The notes: generated from the sequence alone by a model not told the origin. A DNA stretch of 54,872 nucleotides from DATARH01 sp050246595 (GCA_050246595.1 JBFWVT010000031.1:1-54872), one strand, 5' to 3'. Shown: positions 24,593-33,958, counted from the first letter of the stretch. A program made the numbers and translations.

Positions 24593-27079
24593 TCACACAT
24601 CCAGATTGGCGACCGAGAGCGCGTTTGACTGGATGAAGTCGCGACGCGGTTCGACGAGATCGCCCATCAGCGTCGAGAAGGTCTCCTCGGCAAGATCCTC
24701 GTGGCTGACGCGCACCTGTAAGAGCGAGCGAATCTCGGGATCGAGCGTCGTTTCCCAGAGCTGCTCCGGGTTCATCTCGCCGAGGCCTTTGTAGCGGTTG
24801 ACCTCGATGCCGCGGCGGCCGATTTCCATGACCGAATCGACCAGCGACGACGGACCGGTGATCGTATATTCCTTGTCGCGCGCCGTGAGTTTGCCAGGGC
24901 GCTGGTAGAGTTCGCGCAGGCGCTCGCCGTCGCCGTCGAGCCGGCGCGCCTCGCTCGACCGCAGCAGCGACCACTCGATCAGCCGCCGCTCATCGACCCC
25001 CTGGCGATTGCGGCTGAAGATCAGACCGCCGCGCGCGTTGACTTCGCTTTGCCAACGCCCCTCGGCGCCGTTGCCGATCATGTCGAGGCGCTCGGCGGTG
25101 CGGCGCGCCGCCTCGATCGCGCGGTTCGGGTCGCCGTCGAGCCCGGCCGCCAGCGCCCCGGCGATCGCCGCCTGCTCGATGATCTCGGCATTACCGACCT
25201 TCGCGGCCAAGCTCTGTACCCAGCGCCGCTGCACCCGCGCCTGTTCCAGCAGATCGCGCAGATCGTCGCCGGCGCGCTGTCCGCCGTCATGCGTTGTGAA
25301 CACTGCGTCGCGGGTTGCTGTGTTGAACAGATAGGCTTCGAGCGCCGCGTCGTCCTTCAGGTATACCGGTTTGGCGTTGCCGCGCTGCAAGCGATAGAGC
25401 GGCGGCTGTGCGATGTAGAGATAGCCCTTTTCGATCAGCGCCCGCATCTGCCGGAAGAAGAATGTCAACAGCAGCGTGCGGATGTGGCTGCCATCGACAT
25501 CGGCGTCGGTCATGATGATGATGCGATGATAGCGCGCCTTTTCCGGCTCGAAATCCTCGCTGCCGATACCGGTGCCGAGCGCCTGGATCAAGGTGCCGAT
25601 CTCGGCCGAGGACAGCATCTTGTCGAAGCGGGCGCGCTCGACATTGAGGATCTTGCCCTTGAGCGGCAGGATTGCCTGAAAGCGCCGGTCGCGTCCCTGT
25701 TTCGCCGAACCGCCGGCGCTGTCCCCCTCGACGATAAACAATTCGCTCTTTGCCGGGTCGCGCTCCTGGCAATCGGCGAGCTTGCCGGGCAGGTTCGCGA
25801 CATCGAGCGCGCTTTTGCGGCGGGTCAGGTCGCGCGCCTTGCGGGCCGCCTCGCGCGCCGCCGCCGCCTCGACGACCTTTGCGACGATCTTTTTCGCGTC
25901 GGCGGGATGTTCCTCGAACCATTGCTGGAGACGCTCGGCGACGAGCCCCTCGACCGAAGGGCGAACCTCGGACGAGACCAGCTTGTCCTTGGTCTGCGAC
26001 GAGAATTTCGGGTCCGGCAATTTGACCGACAGGATGCAGGTCAGGCCTTCGCGCATGTCCTCGCCGGCCAGCGCCACCTTTTCCTTTTTGGCGATGCCGC
26101 TGTCATTGGCATAGGCGTTGACGGTGCGGGTCAGCGCGGCGCGAAACCCGGCGAGATGCGTGCCGCCATCGCGTTGCGGGATGTTGTTTGTAAAGCACAG
26201 CATCGTTTCGTGATAGGAGTCGGTCCACTCCATCGCGATCTCGATGATGATGCCGTCGCGTTCGCCGCGGATCGCGATCGGCGGCGCGTGCAATACCTGC
26301 TTCGAGCGGTCGAGATAGTGCACAAAGGCTTCGAGCCCGCCGTCGTAATGAAACGACACGGTTTTCGGCTCGGTCCCGCGCAGATCGGTCAGCACCAAGG
26401 TCACGCCGCTGTTCAGGAAGGCGAGTTCGCGCAGCCGGTGTTCCAGGGTCGTGAAGTCGAACTCGGTTTTCGAGAATGTCTTCGGGCTCGGCAGGAACGT
26501 AATCTCGGTGCCGCTCATCACCTCGCGCTTCGATCCCGGCGGCAGGGTTGGCGCCGGCCCGATCTCGGCGAGCGGCGCCTCCGGCACGCCGTCGCAGAAG
26601 CGCATAAACCATTCCGAGCCGCGGCGGAAAATCCGCAGATCGAGACGCGACGACAGCGCGTTGACGACCGACACGCCGACCCCGTGCAACCCGCCCGACA
26701 CCTTGTACGAGTTCTGGTCGAATTTGCCGCCGGCATGAAGCTGGGTCATGATGACCTCGGCGGCCGAGACGCCTTCCTCCGCGTGGATGCCGACCGGGAT
26801 GCCGCGGCCGTTATCGGTGACGGTGCACGAGCCCTCGGCGTTCAGCGTCACCGTGACCGTATCGCAATAACCTTCGAGCGCCTCGTCGATCGCATTATCG
26901 ACGACCTCATAGATCATGTGGTGCAGACCGGAGCCGTCATCGGTATCGCCGATATACATGCCCGGCCGCTTGCGCACCGGGTCGAGACCGTGCAGTACCT
27001 TGATCGATCGTTCGTCATAAGCCCGCGCGCTGTCTTCGAGCTGCGGGTCCACGTTGTGCGGGGCGGTTGCGTTTTCCAT
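24593..27079 (-). CDS. gyrB: DNA gyrase subunit B
   Basis: 828 residues, normal for an alphaproteobacterial GyrB. The GHKL ATPase domain contains EVVDNAIDEAL, DNGRGIPVG and GGLHGVGVSVVNALS. The transducer domain follows, then the Toprim domain with EGDSAGGSAKQGRDR and DADVDGSHIRTLLLTF, and the C-terminal KGLGEMNPEQLWETT block. With GyrA (not in the window) it introduces negative supercoils. It is the last gene of dnaN-recF-gyrB, 44 bp behind recF. ParE is the main alternative, but the chromosomal context and the extended Toprim insert favour GyrB. Confidence 0.96.
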   Translation of the reverse strand: MENATAPHNVDPQLEDSARAYDERSIKVLHGLDPVRKRPGMYIGDTDDGSGLHHMIYEVVDNAIDEALEGYCDTVTVTLNAEGSCTVTDNGRGIPVGIHAEEGVSAAEVIMTQLHAGGKFDQNSYKVSGGLHGVGVSVVNALSSRLDLRIFRRGSEWFMRFCDGVPEAPLAEIGPAPTLPPGSKREVMSGTEITFLPSPKTFSKTEFDFTTLEHRLRELAFLNSGVTLVLTDLRGTEPKTVSFHYDGGLEAFVHYLDRSKQVLHAPPIAIRGERDGIIIEIAMEWTDSYHETMLCFTNNIPQRDGGTHLAGFRAALTRTVNAYANDSGIAKKEKVALAGEDMREGLTCILSVKLPDPKFSSQTKDKLVSSEVRPSVEGLVAERLQQWFEEHPADAKKIVAKVVEAAAAREAARKARDLTRRKSALDVANLPGKLADCQERDPAKSELFIVEGDSAGGSAKQGRDRRFQAILPLKGKILNVERARFDKMLSSAEIGTLIQALGTGIGSEDFEPEKARYHRIIIMTDADVDGSHIRTLLLTFFFRQMRALIEKGYLYIAQPPLYRLQRGNAKPVYLKDDAALEAYLFNTATRDAVFTTHDGGQRAGDDLRDLLEQARVQRRWVQSLAAKVGNAEIIEQAAIAGALAAGLDGDPNRAIEAARRTAERLDMIGNGAEGRWQSEVNARGGLIFSRNRQGVDERRLIEWSLLRSSEARRLDGDGERLRELYQRPGKLTARDKEYTITGPSSLVDSVMEIGRRGIEVNRYKGLGEMNPEQLWETTLDPEIRSLLQVRVSHEDLAEETFSTLMGDLVEPRRDFIQSNALSVANLDV

Positions 27080-27123
27080 TCGGGTCCAGTGCTGGTTTCA
27101 GTTCGGAATTCGGGGTGCTCGGT

Positions 27124-28353
27124 TCAGAATTCGGTGTCGGACAGTTCGCCGTCATGCACCGATAAAAAGCGGGCAGTGTTGCGCAGCGGCGAGAACAGAC
27201 CCGGATCGGTTCCGGTTATCCAGGTCTGGCCGTCAAGCCCGGCAATGATTTCGAACAGCGCGGCGCGACGCGGCGCGTCGAGATGCGCCGCCACTTCGTC
27301 GAGCAGCAACACCGGCGCCGCGCCGCGGTCGCGGCGCTGCAGCTGCGCCTGCGCCAGCACGATCGCGATCAGCAGCGCCTTCTGCTCGCCGGTCGAGGCC
27401 GCCTCGGCGGCGATGTTCTTTTCCGCATGGATGACGGCGAGATCGGAGCGGTGCGGCCCGATTGCGGCGCCGCCGATTGCCGAATCGCCGGTCCGGGCCG
27501 CAGCCAGCGCCGCGCGCAGGCGATCCTCGGCGGCAAGCGCCGGCATCTCGGCCAGCCACGCCTCGACCACGCCGACGACGCCGACCCGAGCGCGCGGAAA
27601 CACACCCGGCGCGGCGGCGCAGACATGGTCGAGCCGTTCGATCGCCTCGCGCCGCGCCGCCGCCACCGCGACCCCCTCGGTTGCCATCAACTCTTCGAGC
27701 GCCGCCAGCCAGGCCGGGTCGGTTCGCCCCTCGCGCAGCAGCCGCGAGCGCTCCCGCATCGCCTGCTCGTAGCGGCCGACCCGCGCCGCGTGCTCCGGGT
27801 CGGTGCCGAGGACGAGCCGGTCCATGAAGCGCCGCCTTCCTTCCGGCCCCTCGACAAAGAGCCGGTCCATCTGCGGCGTCAGCCACAGAACGCCGACGAG
27901 TTCGGCGAGCGCCGACTGGCTGCGCGCCGGCTCGCCATCGATGCGGATCGCGCGGCGCTCTCCGCGGGACGAGCCCGTGGGCTGAAGACCCGCGGCATTA
28001 CCATCCCGGCCGGTCCCGATCCGGACGGCCCCATTCCGTGAGGCGACCGTCGCGGCGACAGCCCACCCCGACGGGGCCGGCTCGAACGCACCGGCGCGGC
28101 GGTCGATCTCGCTGAGCCGTGCATTGCGCAAACCGCGGCCGGGAGACAGGAACGACATCGCTTCGAGCAGGTTTGTCTTGCCGGCGCCGTTCGGCCCGCT
28201 CAGCACGATCGGGCTTGCGTCGAGGTCGAGCCGTACCGCGCGATAATTACGAAAATCGGTCAGGACCAGCCGGGTAACGGCGACCCGCAAGCCGCGTCTC
28301 GCGGCAGCCGCGGACCGTTCTGTCTGAGGGATGTCCTGTACCGCGGCAGGCAT
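27124..28353 (-). CDS. recF: DNA replication and repair protein RecF
   Basis: 409 residues. RecF is an SMC-like ATPase that loads RecA at single-strand gaps with RecO and RecR. The N-terminus has LVLTDFRNYRAVRLDLD and the Walker A GPNGAGKTNLLEA. The family block SPGRGLRNARLSEI follows. The C-terminal signature and Walker B region appear as STGEQKALLIAIVLAQA and LLLDEVAAHLD. It lies between dnaN (76 bp upstream) and gyrB (44 bp downstream) in the classic order. RecR is also encoded in this window, about 6 kb away. Confidence 0.95.
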   Translation of the reverse strand: MPAAVQDIPQTERSAAAARRGLRVAVTRLVLTDFRNYRAVRLDLDASPIVLSGPNGAGKTNLLEAMSFLSPGRGLRNARLSEIDRRAGAFEPAPSGWAVAATVASRNGAVRIGTGRDGNAAGLQPTGSSRGERRAIRIDGEPARSQSALAELVGVLWLTPQMDRLFVEGPEGRRRFMDRLVLGTDPEHAARVGRYEQAMRERSRLLREGRTDPAWLAALEELMATEGVAVAAARREAIERLDHVCAAAPGVFPRARVGVVGVVEAWLAEMPALAAEDRLRAALAAARTGDSAIGGAAIGPHRSDLAVIHAEKNIAAEAASTGEQKALLIAIVLAQAQLQRRDRGAAPVLLLDEVAAHLDAPRRAALFEIIAGLDGQTWITGTDPGLFSPLRNTARFLSVHDGELSDTEF

Positions 28354-28429
28354 GCTCCCTATATGGGGCGAAATCCCAGAATTTCCAGCAATTCCGCGCC
28401 AATTCGAGGGTCCGCAGCAAACCCTCCGG

Positions 28430-29584
28430 TTACACGCGCATCGGCATCAGCACGTAAAGCGCGCTGGCGCCATTGGCCTCGGGGGCGGGGTCGCACAGGA
28501 TCGTCGGCGAGCCGGCATCGGCCATCTGAAGCCGGATCGCCTCGCCGCCGATCTGGTCGGTGATGTCGAGCAGGTAGCGCGAGTTGAACCCGATCTCCAG
28601 CGGCCCGCTGTCATACCGGGCTTCGAGTTCCTCGACCGCAACGCCGTTTTCCGGACTGGTCGCCGAAATCGTCAGACTGCCGCGCTCGATGCCGAGCTTG
28701 ACGGCGCGGCTGCGCTCGGTCGAGATCGTCGAGACGCGGTCCACCGCCTCGGCGAACTCCTTGCAATCGACTTCGAGCGATTTGTCGTTGCCGGCGGGGA
28801 TGACGCGGTCGTAATCCGGGAACGTCCCGTCGATCAGTTTCGAGGTCAGTTCGGCCGCGCCGATCGCAACGCGGATCTTGGTCTCGCCGAGCGAGATCCG
28901 GACCTCCTCGTCGCCTTCCTCGACCAGCTTGCGCAATTCCAGCACGGTCTTGCGCGGGACGATGACGCCCGGTATGCCGGTGGCGCCCTCGGGGGCAGAC
29001 ATCTCGAACCGGGCCAGGCGGTGCCCATCGGTCGCCACGGCGCGGACGACCGGAGCCTCGTTGTTTTTTGTCGCGTGCAGATAGATGCCGTTCAGATAAT
29101 ACCGCGTCTCCTCGGTCGAGATCGCAAATCGGGTGCGGTCGATCAGCATGCGCAATTGCGTGGCCGGCAGCGCGAAACGATGCGGCAGCTCTCCGGCCGA
29201 CATGACGGGGTAGTCCTCCGGCGGCAGGCAGGCGAGCGTGAACATCGAGCGTCCCGAGCGCAGCACCATTTCGTTGCGCCCCCCGTCAGCCCCACTGGCA
29301 GCTCCACCCGGTGTCTCGATCTCGATCTGGGCGCCGTCGCGCAATTTGCGCACGATATCGTAGAGCGTATGGGCCGGCGCGGTCGTCCGGCCGTCGCGCT
29401 CGATACGCGCGGCCACCCGTTCGATGATCTCGACATCCATGTCGGTCGCGCTCAAGGCCAGTTGTCCGGCCTCCGCCCGCAACAGCACATTCGACAGAAT
29501 CGGAATTGTCGTCCGCCGCTCGACGACGCTCTGGACATGGCTCAGCGCCTTTAGAAGCGCGGCGCGTTCGATCGTAAGCTTCAT
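28430..29584 (-). CDS. dnaN: DNA polymerase III sliding clamp (beta subunit)
   Basis: 384 residues, close to the usual length. The start MKLTIERAALLKALSHVQSV is typical, and the three clamp domains follow in order, with DMDVEIIERV, LPATQLRMLIDRTRFAIS and a C-terminal end ALYVLMPMRV. The ring tethers polymerase III to DNA. It heads a dnaN-recF-gyrB operon. In many bacteria dnaA precedes dnaN; here a cupin/monooxygenase operon does, so dnaA has moved elsewhere. An extended -10 promoter is visible upstream. Confidence 0.96.
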   Translation of the reverse strand: MKLTIERAALLKALSHVQSVVERRTTIPILSNVLLRAEAGQLALSATDMDVEIIERVAARIERDGRTTAPAHTLYDIVRKLRDGAQIEIETPGGAASGADGGRNEMVLRSGRSMFTLACLPPEDYPVMSAGELPHRFALPATQLRMLIDRTRFAISTEETRYYLNGIYLHATKNNEAPVVRAVATDGHRLARFEMSAPEGATGIPGVIVPRKTVLELRKLVEEGDEEVRISLGETKIRVAIGAAELTSKLIDGTFPDYDRVIPAGNDKSLEVDCKEFAEAVDRVSTISTERSRAVKLGIERGSLTISATSPENGVAVEELEARYDSGPLEIGFNSRYLLDITDQIGGEAIRLQMADAGSPTILCDPAPEANGASALYVLMPMRV

Positions 29585-29672
29585 GGGTGCTGCACGCTGT
29601 TGGCGGTCGGACGCGGCTCCCGGCCGCCTTCCCTCCCGGCAGGTGCTCGCCGGGGCCGGCAGTCGGGAGCGC

Positions 29673-29678
29673 AGTATA
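29673..29678 (-). promoter_or_regulatory. Probable extended -10 promoter of dnaN
   Basis: On the minus strand the sequence reads TGCTATACT, an extended -10 (TGn plus TATACT), 89 bp ahead of the dnaN ATG. No clear -35 is seen, which extended -10 promoters tolerate. Confidence 0.5.
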
Positions 29679-29727
29679 GCACGGAAAACCCGGCGCTCCA
29701 GCCGGCCGCCATTTCACTGACCCCACC

Positions 29728-29761
29728 GGCCTCGCAGGTGCTTCGAGGTCCCTGCGAGGCC
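29728..29761 (-). terminator. Hairpin behind the cupin gene, possible terminator
   Basis: Perfect 10-bp arms, ggcctcgcag (29728-29737) and ctgcgaggcc (29752-29761), with a 14-base loop. It starts about 20 bp after the cupin stop and before the dnaN promoter. No run of T follows on the minus strand, so termination may need Rho. Confidence 0.4.
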
Positions 29762-29780
29762 GCCCGCACTGGTTATGCGG

Positions 29781-30131
29781 TCACTCGATCGGAATGAACA
29801 GCGAATGGCGGATTTTGCCTTCGATGTGATCGGACAGGTGGCCCTTGCCGGTCGTGTCCTCGACCAGGATCACGTCGCCGGCGGCGATGAACCGGCTCTC
29901 GCCGTCGCTGGCAGTAATTTTCACGCCGGCGTCGAGATTGACGATGTATTGCCGGCGCGGCGCCGGATGCCAATCGACATTGTGCTCGGCCTCGGTCTCG
30001 CGAAAGATTACCCCGGTCGCCGGAAACCGCTTCGACAGCTTGCTGCCGCGCCGCGTTTCGACCCATTCGATCTCGATATCACGGAAATGCGATTCGCCGT
30101 TCTCGTCGGTATAGAGATTGTGAATCTTCAT
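29781..30131 (-). CDS. Small cupin-domain protein
   Basis: 116 residues, a single cupin barrel without signal peptide. Motif 1 is visible as EAEHNVDWHPAPRRQYIVNL, and motif 2 includes ITASDGESRFIAAGDVILVE. Some usual metal histidines are present, but the set looks incomplete, so metal binding is uncertain. A strong GGGGGAAG precedes the ATG. It starts 14 bp after the stop of the flavin monooxygenase gene, so the two form an operon and may act on one substrate; which one cannot be told. The frame extends upstream inside the neighbour, but the ribosome site fixes the start. Confidence 0.85.
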   Translation of the reverse strand: MKIHNLYTDENGESHFRDIEIEWVETRRGSKLSKRFPATGVIFRETEAEHNVDWHPAPRRQYIVNLDAGVKITASDGESRFIAAGDVILVEDTTGKGHLSDHIEGKIRHSLFIPIE

Positions 30132-30145
30132 CAATCTTCCCCCGT

Positions 30146-31219
30146 CTATTCCGCCGCCTGCCGCGCTGCCGGCATGTCCGGTTCGGCGTCGAGAAAATGC
30201 GGCATCACCTCGGTCGCGAAACGGCGCAGGCTCGCCCGGCCGCGCGCGCCGCCGCCCGAGCCGCCGCCATTGATCAGCACATACCCGACCCCGGCCCGGC
30301 GCAGTTCGTCGAGCTTCTCGGCGATCTGGTCGGGCGTTCCATAAACCGCGCTGTTGCGGTTGACCGTATCGGGATCGCCGGTGGCGCGGTCGGGGCCGCC
30401 ATGGACGGTGCCGTCGGGCCGCGTCGCGAGCTTCAACTGGCGCACCCGGTTTGCCAGACGACGCTGCAAGGCGGCCTCCTTTTCCTCTTCGGTGTCGCAG
30501 ACGAAGAAAGCGCGGGTAACCCCGACCGAGAGCGGGTCGAAACGGCGCCCGTTCGCCTCGACGGCCGCCCTGTACGCGGCGATCGAGCGGCCGACATCCG
30601 CCGGCGACGCATATTGCCCGAGCAGCAGGTTGTGACCGGCCGCAGCGACCCGGCGCACCGAGCTTTCGCCGCCCGCGCCCATCCAGATCGGCGGGTGCGG
30701 CTTCTGAGCGGTCGGCGGCTCGACGACGATATTGTCGAACTGCCACCAGCGTCCGCGATGCGAGAACGGCTCGTTCGAGGTCCAGGATTTGACGATCACG
30801 CCGAGACACTCGTCAAAGCGCGCGTTGGCCTCGTCCATCGGCACGCAGAACCCGGCGAACTCGTTGTAGCGGTAGCCGCTGCCGACCCCGAAATCGAGCC
30901 GGCCGCCCGACAGCAGGTCCAAGGTCGCGGCCTGCTCGGCGAGCAATACCGGGTTGTGCCAGGGCAGCACGATGACGGCTGTCCCCAGGCGCAGCGTCGT
31001 CGTGCGTGCGCCAAGCCAGGTCAACAGGTTGAGCGTCGCCGAGACCTGGCCATAGCCGGTGAAATGGTGCTCGACGACAAAGGTGCTGCGGAACCCGAGC
31101 GCCTCGGCCTCGACATTGTACTCGATAAAGTCGCGGAAGCCCTCGCTGCTGTCGAACTCGCCGGCTTCCGCGCTGGTGGGCCGCCGCGCCGCGGCGCTGC
31201 CGAACAGGCCGAATTGCAT
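30146..31219 (-). CDS. LLM-class flavin-dependent oxidoreductase (luciferase-like)
   Basis: 357 residues. The bacterial luciferase-like TIM barrel is recognisable from MQFGLFGS, FRSTFVVEHHFTGYG, LRLGTAVIVLPWHNPVLLAE, LDLLSGGRLDFGVGSGYR and HPPIWMGAGGESS. Family members use reduced FMN or F420 for oxygenation or reduction of small molecules. GAGGAG upstream fits the ATG at 31219 better than a TTG two codons earlier. The downstream cupin is probably co-transcribed. Substrate unknown. Upstream is a triplicated 13-bp repeat that includes the ribosome-binding site. Confidence 0.9.
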   Translation of the reverse strand: MQFGLFGSAAARRPTSAEAGEFDSSEGFRDFIEYNVEAEALGFRSTFVVEHHFTGYGQVSATLNLLTWLGARTTTLRLGTAVIVLPWHNPVLLAEQAATLDLLSGGRLDFGVGSGYRYNEFAGFCVPMDEANARFDECLGVIVKSWTSNEPFSHRGRWWQFDNIVVEPPTAQKPHPPIWMGAGGESSVRRVAAAGHNLLLGQYASPADVGRSIAAYRAAVEANGRRFDPLSVGVTRAFFVCDTEEEKEAALQRRLANRVRQLKLATRPDGTVHGGPDRATGDPDTVNRNSAVYGTPDQIAEKLDELRRAGVGYVLINGGGSGGGARGRASLRRFATEVMPHFLDAEPDMPAARQAAE

Positions 31220-31220
31220 C

Positions 31221-31274
31221 GCCAATGCTCCTCACAATAGTCCCGGGGGCCAATGCTCCTCGCCAATGGTCCTC
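31221..31274. repeat. Three direct copies of a 13-bp unit at a ribosome-binding site
   Basis: gccaatgctcctc occurs at 31221-31233 and 31249-31261, and gccaatggtcctc at 31262-31274. On the minus strand each copy contains GAGGA, and the first copy supplies the Shine-Dalgarno sequence of the flavin monooxygenase gene. Confidence 0.8.
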
Positions 31275-31461
31275 GGGGTCGTTGCAGCGGAGGTTACGTT
31301 CTGGCGAGCGATGTTCAAAATACCGGTTGTTTATCGCTGTCATAATCATCCGGCATGACGGGAACCGCCGGCGAGGCCGAGCGTCCCACCCGGCTGCCGC
31401 CTTCCAATTTACCGGCCGCGCTCCCTAATAGAAGGGCCAGACCTGAAATGAGGGTTGAGCA

Positions 31462-32580
31462 ATGCTGATCGGGGTTCCGAGAGAGGTGAAAACCCACGAA
31501 TACCGCGTCGGTCTCGTCCCCGGCAGCGTCCGTGAGCTGGTCCATCACGGGCATCGCGTCGTCGTCGAGAGCGGCGCCGGCGCCGGCATCGGGTTCGATG
31601 ACGCGGCCTATCGCCGGGCCGGAGCCGAGATCCTGACCAGCGCCGCCGATGTATTCGGGGCCGCCGAGCTGATCGTCAAAGTCAAGGAGCCGCAGCCCCA
31701 CGAAGTCCTTCTGCTGCGCGAAGATCAGGTGCTGTTCACCTATCTGCATCTCGCCGCCGATCGCGAGCTGACCGAGGGGTTGCTGCGCTCGGGCGCAGTC
31801 GCGATCGCCTATGAGACCGTCACCGACGAGCGCGGCGGCCTGCCTCTTTTGGCGCCGATGAGCGAGGTCGCCGGGCGCATGTCGGTGCAGGTCGGCGCGC
31901 ACTGTCTGGAAAAGGAGCAGGGCGGCATGGGAATTCTGCTCGGCGGCGTGCCGGGCGTGCGGGCGGCGAAAGTCGTGATCCTCGGCGGCGGCGTCTCCGG
32001 GACGAACGCGGCGCGCATGGCGATGGGCGTGGAAGCGTATGTGACGGTCATCGACCGCTCATTGCCGCGGCTTTATCAGCTCGATATGCAGTTCGGGTCG
32101 CAGCTGCACACGCTGTATTCGACCGTCGATACGATCGAAGAGGAGGTCGTCTCGGCCGATCTGGTGATCGGGGCGGTTCTGGTGCCGGGCGCGGCGACCC
32201 CGAAACTGGTGCGGCGCGACATGGTGCGGGCGATGAAACCGGGTTCAGTCATCGTCGATATCTCGATCGATCAGGGCGGCTGCATTGAAACCAGCCGCCC
32301 GACGACGCACGCCAACCCGACTTTTGTCGAGGAGGGGGTCGTCCATTACTGCGTCACGAACATGCCGGGAGCGGTCGCGCGCACCTCGGCGGTGGCGCTC
32401 AACAACGCGACGTTGCCCTTTGTGCTGGCGATCGCCAATCACGGCTGGCGGCGGGCGCTGACCGAGAATGCGCATCTGCGCAACGGGCTGAATGTCTGTC
32501 GCGGGAGCCTGACCCATCCCGCGGTCGCGCGCGATCTCGGGCTGGCGCTGCTTCCGGCCGAGCGCGCCCTCTCCGAGTAG
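31462..32580 (+). CDS. ald: Alanine dehydrogenase
   Basis: 372 residues, the standard Ald length. It catalyses reversible NAD-dependent deamination of L-alanine to pyruvate and ammonia. The opening MLIGVPREVKTHEYRVGLVP, the KVKEPQPHE block, YLHLAADREL, the nucleotide-binding GGGVSGTNAARMAMG, and ALNNATLPFVLAIANHGW near the end are all characteristic. GAGGG stands 7 bases before the ATG. It is monocistronic, divergent from the flavin monooxygenase operon. A regulator of the Lrp type often sits beside ald; none is seen here. Confidence 0.95.
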   Translation: MLIGVPREVKTHEYRVGLVPGSVRELVHHGHRVVVESGAGAGIGFDDAAYRRAGAEILTSAADVFGAAELIVKVKEPQPHEVLLLREDQVLFTYLHLAADRELTEGLLRSGAVAIAYETVTDERGGLPLLAPMSEVAGRMSVQVGAHCLEKEQGGMGILLGGVPGVRAAKVVILGGGVSGTNAARMAMGVEAYVTVIDRSLPRLYQLDMQFGSQLHTLYSTVDTIEEEVVSADLVIGAVLVPGAATPKLVRRDMVRAMKPGSVIVDISIDQGGCIETSRPTTHANPTFVEEGVVHYCVTNMPGAVARTSAVALNNATLPFVLAIANHGWRRALTENAHLRNGLNVCRGSLTHPAVARDLGLALLPAERALSE

Positions 32581-32723
32581 ATGAATATTCTCCAGGCAGA
32601 CAAATATTCGTACAGCGCGGGACGGGTGATCGAATGAACACACACCGGAAGCTTTGGTTGGACTCAGACTTGAGGGGATGCGGCCCGGTCCCTATCTGAC
32701 CGCTCATGGGTCGGGACGGGATC

Positions 32724-33371
32724 ATGGCGCAGTTTCGCACATTTGCTTCGGCGGTAACCGGACCTACACACGAGCCGATCTTTGCGCACGAGGCGCCGTA
32801 TATTCACCCTCGCATAGACGGGGCCGCAATCGCCGCCGTCACCAATCTCTACCGCGAGGTATTACCGCCGGGCGGCGCAATCCTCGACATCATGTCGGGA
32901 TGGGTTCCGCATCTCGCGCCGGAAGCGCCGTATCGGCGTGTGGTCGGCATCGGCATCGACCGGCGCGCCCTGGCCGAAAATGCGTTTCTCGACGAATGGC
33001 GGGTGCAGGATCTCAACGGCAACCCGTTTCTGCCCTTCGCCGCTTCCGAGTTCGACGGCGCGACGATCTGCGCCGCCATCCAGTACCTCGCCAGGCCGGC
33101 CGAGGTGTTGCGGGACATCGCCCGCGTGCTGCGGCCCGGCGCGCCGCTGATCGTCACGTTTTCGAACCGGTGCGTCGCGACAAAGGCGATCGGGTGCTGG
33201 TGCCTGCACGACGAGACCGGCCAGCTCTGCCTCGTCGCGCAGCATTTCGCCGAGGCCGGAAACTGGGCCGACATACGTTGCCTCGACCGCACCCCGCCGA
33301 GCGGGGGGCAGCCGCTTTACGCCGTGATCGGACGCAGTCTCGGCGTCGGTCCGCCCGGACAGAGCGACTGA
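32724..33371 (+). CDS. Class I SAM-dependent methyltransferase
   Basis: 215 residues from the ATG at 32724, which has GGGACGGG just upstream; an ATG at 32706 is possible. The Rossmann-type fold shows as AILDIMSGWVPHL (motif I, with a non-standard MSGW in place of GxGxG), VVGIGIDRRALAEN (motif II acidic end) and a later ATICAAIQYLARPAEVLRDI, APLIVTFSNR region. Substrate unknown. It stands alone between ald and the DUF2934 gene, on the same strand, 143 bp behind ald. Confidence 0.8.
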   Translation: MAQFRTFASAVTGPTHEPIFAHEAPYIHPRIDGAAIAAVTNLYREVLPPGGAILDIMSGWVPHLAPEAPYRRVVGIGIDRRALAENAFLDEWRVQDLNGNPFLPFAASEFDGATICAAIQYLARPAEVLRDIARVLRPGAPLIVTFSNRCVATKAIGCWCLHDETGQLCLVAQHFAEAGNWADIRCLDRTPPSGGQPLYAVIGRSLGVGPPGQSD

Positions 33372-33568
33372 CGCGCCGGGCAACCCAAACGCCGCGAATC
33401 GATCGGGCCGATCCCGGTTGCAGCATGGCGGAGAACCGGCTGCGGAACGCCGCAGCAGCTTGTGTTCCGGTCGCCGTCGGCTTTCCGGTTGGGCGTACCG
33501 CGCAAAATCTCTATGCCTGGATTCGCCCGAGGGTTGGGTAGGAACTCCCGAGGTGGAGAACAGGGCAG

Positions 33569-33958
33569 ATGACAGCGGATCGGAATGCCAGGATTCAGGA
33601 ACGCGCCTATCACCTCTGGCTCGACGAGGGGCGACCGCGGGGCAGGCACGAGGAACATTGGCACCGCGCCGAGCGCGAGCTGATCGAGGAGGAAGGAAAT
33701 CTCCGGGAAAATCCGGCGGTCGGCGCGCCGGAGCCGTCGGTCGGAACAGCGCCCCCGCTCCGCACCGGAAATAGGCAAAGCCCCGTTGCCGCCAAACCGG
33801 CCGGCGTCAGCCGTCCCCGCGCCAGATCGCAGGTCTTGGACGAAGCGAAAGCGGATCAGCCGAAAGCGAAACCGCGAACGAGAAGCTCCCGCCCGGCGTC
33901 GGCCGGTTCGGGGTCTGGCGGCAGTCGGCGTTCTGCCGCCGCCAAGCCGGCCGGGTGA
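33569..33958 (+). CDS. DUF2934 domain protein
   Basis: 129 residues. The first 45 contain the DUF2934 pattern: RIQERAYHLWLDEGRPRGRHEEHWHRAERELIEEE (split here only by reading), which is common in alphaproteobacteria and has no known function. The rest is a disordered, basic, Ala/Pro/Lys/Arg-rich tail ending SAAAKPAG, which resembles the tails of histone-like or nucleic-acid-binding proteins. AGGTGGAG upstream supports the ATG. Likely cytoplasmic. A stress or DNA-binding role is only a guess. Confidence 0.8.
   Translation: MTADRNARIQERAYHLWLDEGRPRGRHEEHWHRAERELIEEEGNLRENPAVGAPEPSVGTAPPLRTGNRQSPVAAKPAGVSRPRARSQVLDEAKADQPKAKPRTRSSRPASAGSGSGGSRRSAAAKPAG

Noticed and set aside
24396..24974. Long upstream extension of the small exported protein
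   Set aside because: A clear signal peptide begins at the ATG at 24395, and the upstream sequence has no protein-like character.
25049..27772. Rightward open frame of about 900 codons opposite gyrB and recF
   Set aside because: It lies fully antisense to two certain genes and has shadow-type composition.
29585..29780. Possible replication origin next to dnaN
   Set aside because: No DnaA-box cluster or AT-rich unwinding region is seen, and dnaA is not adjacent.
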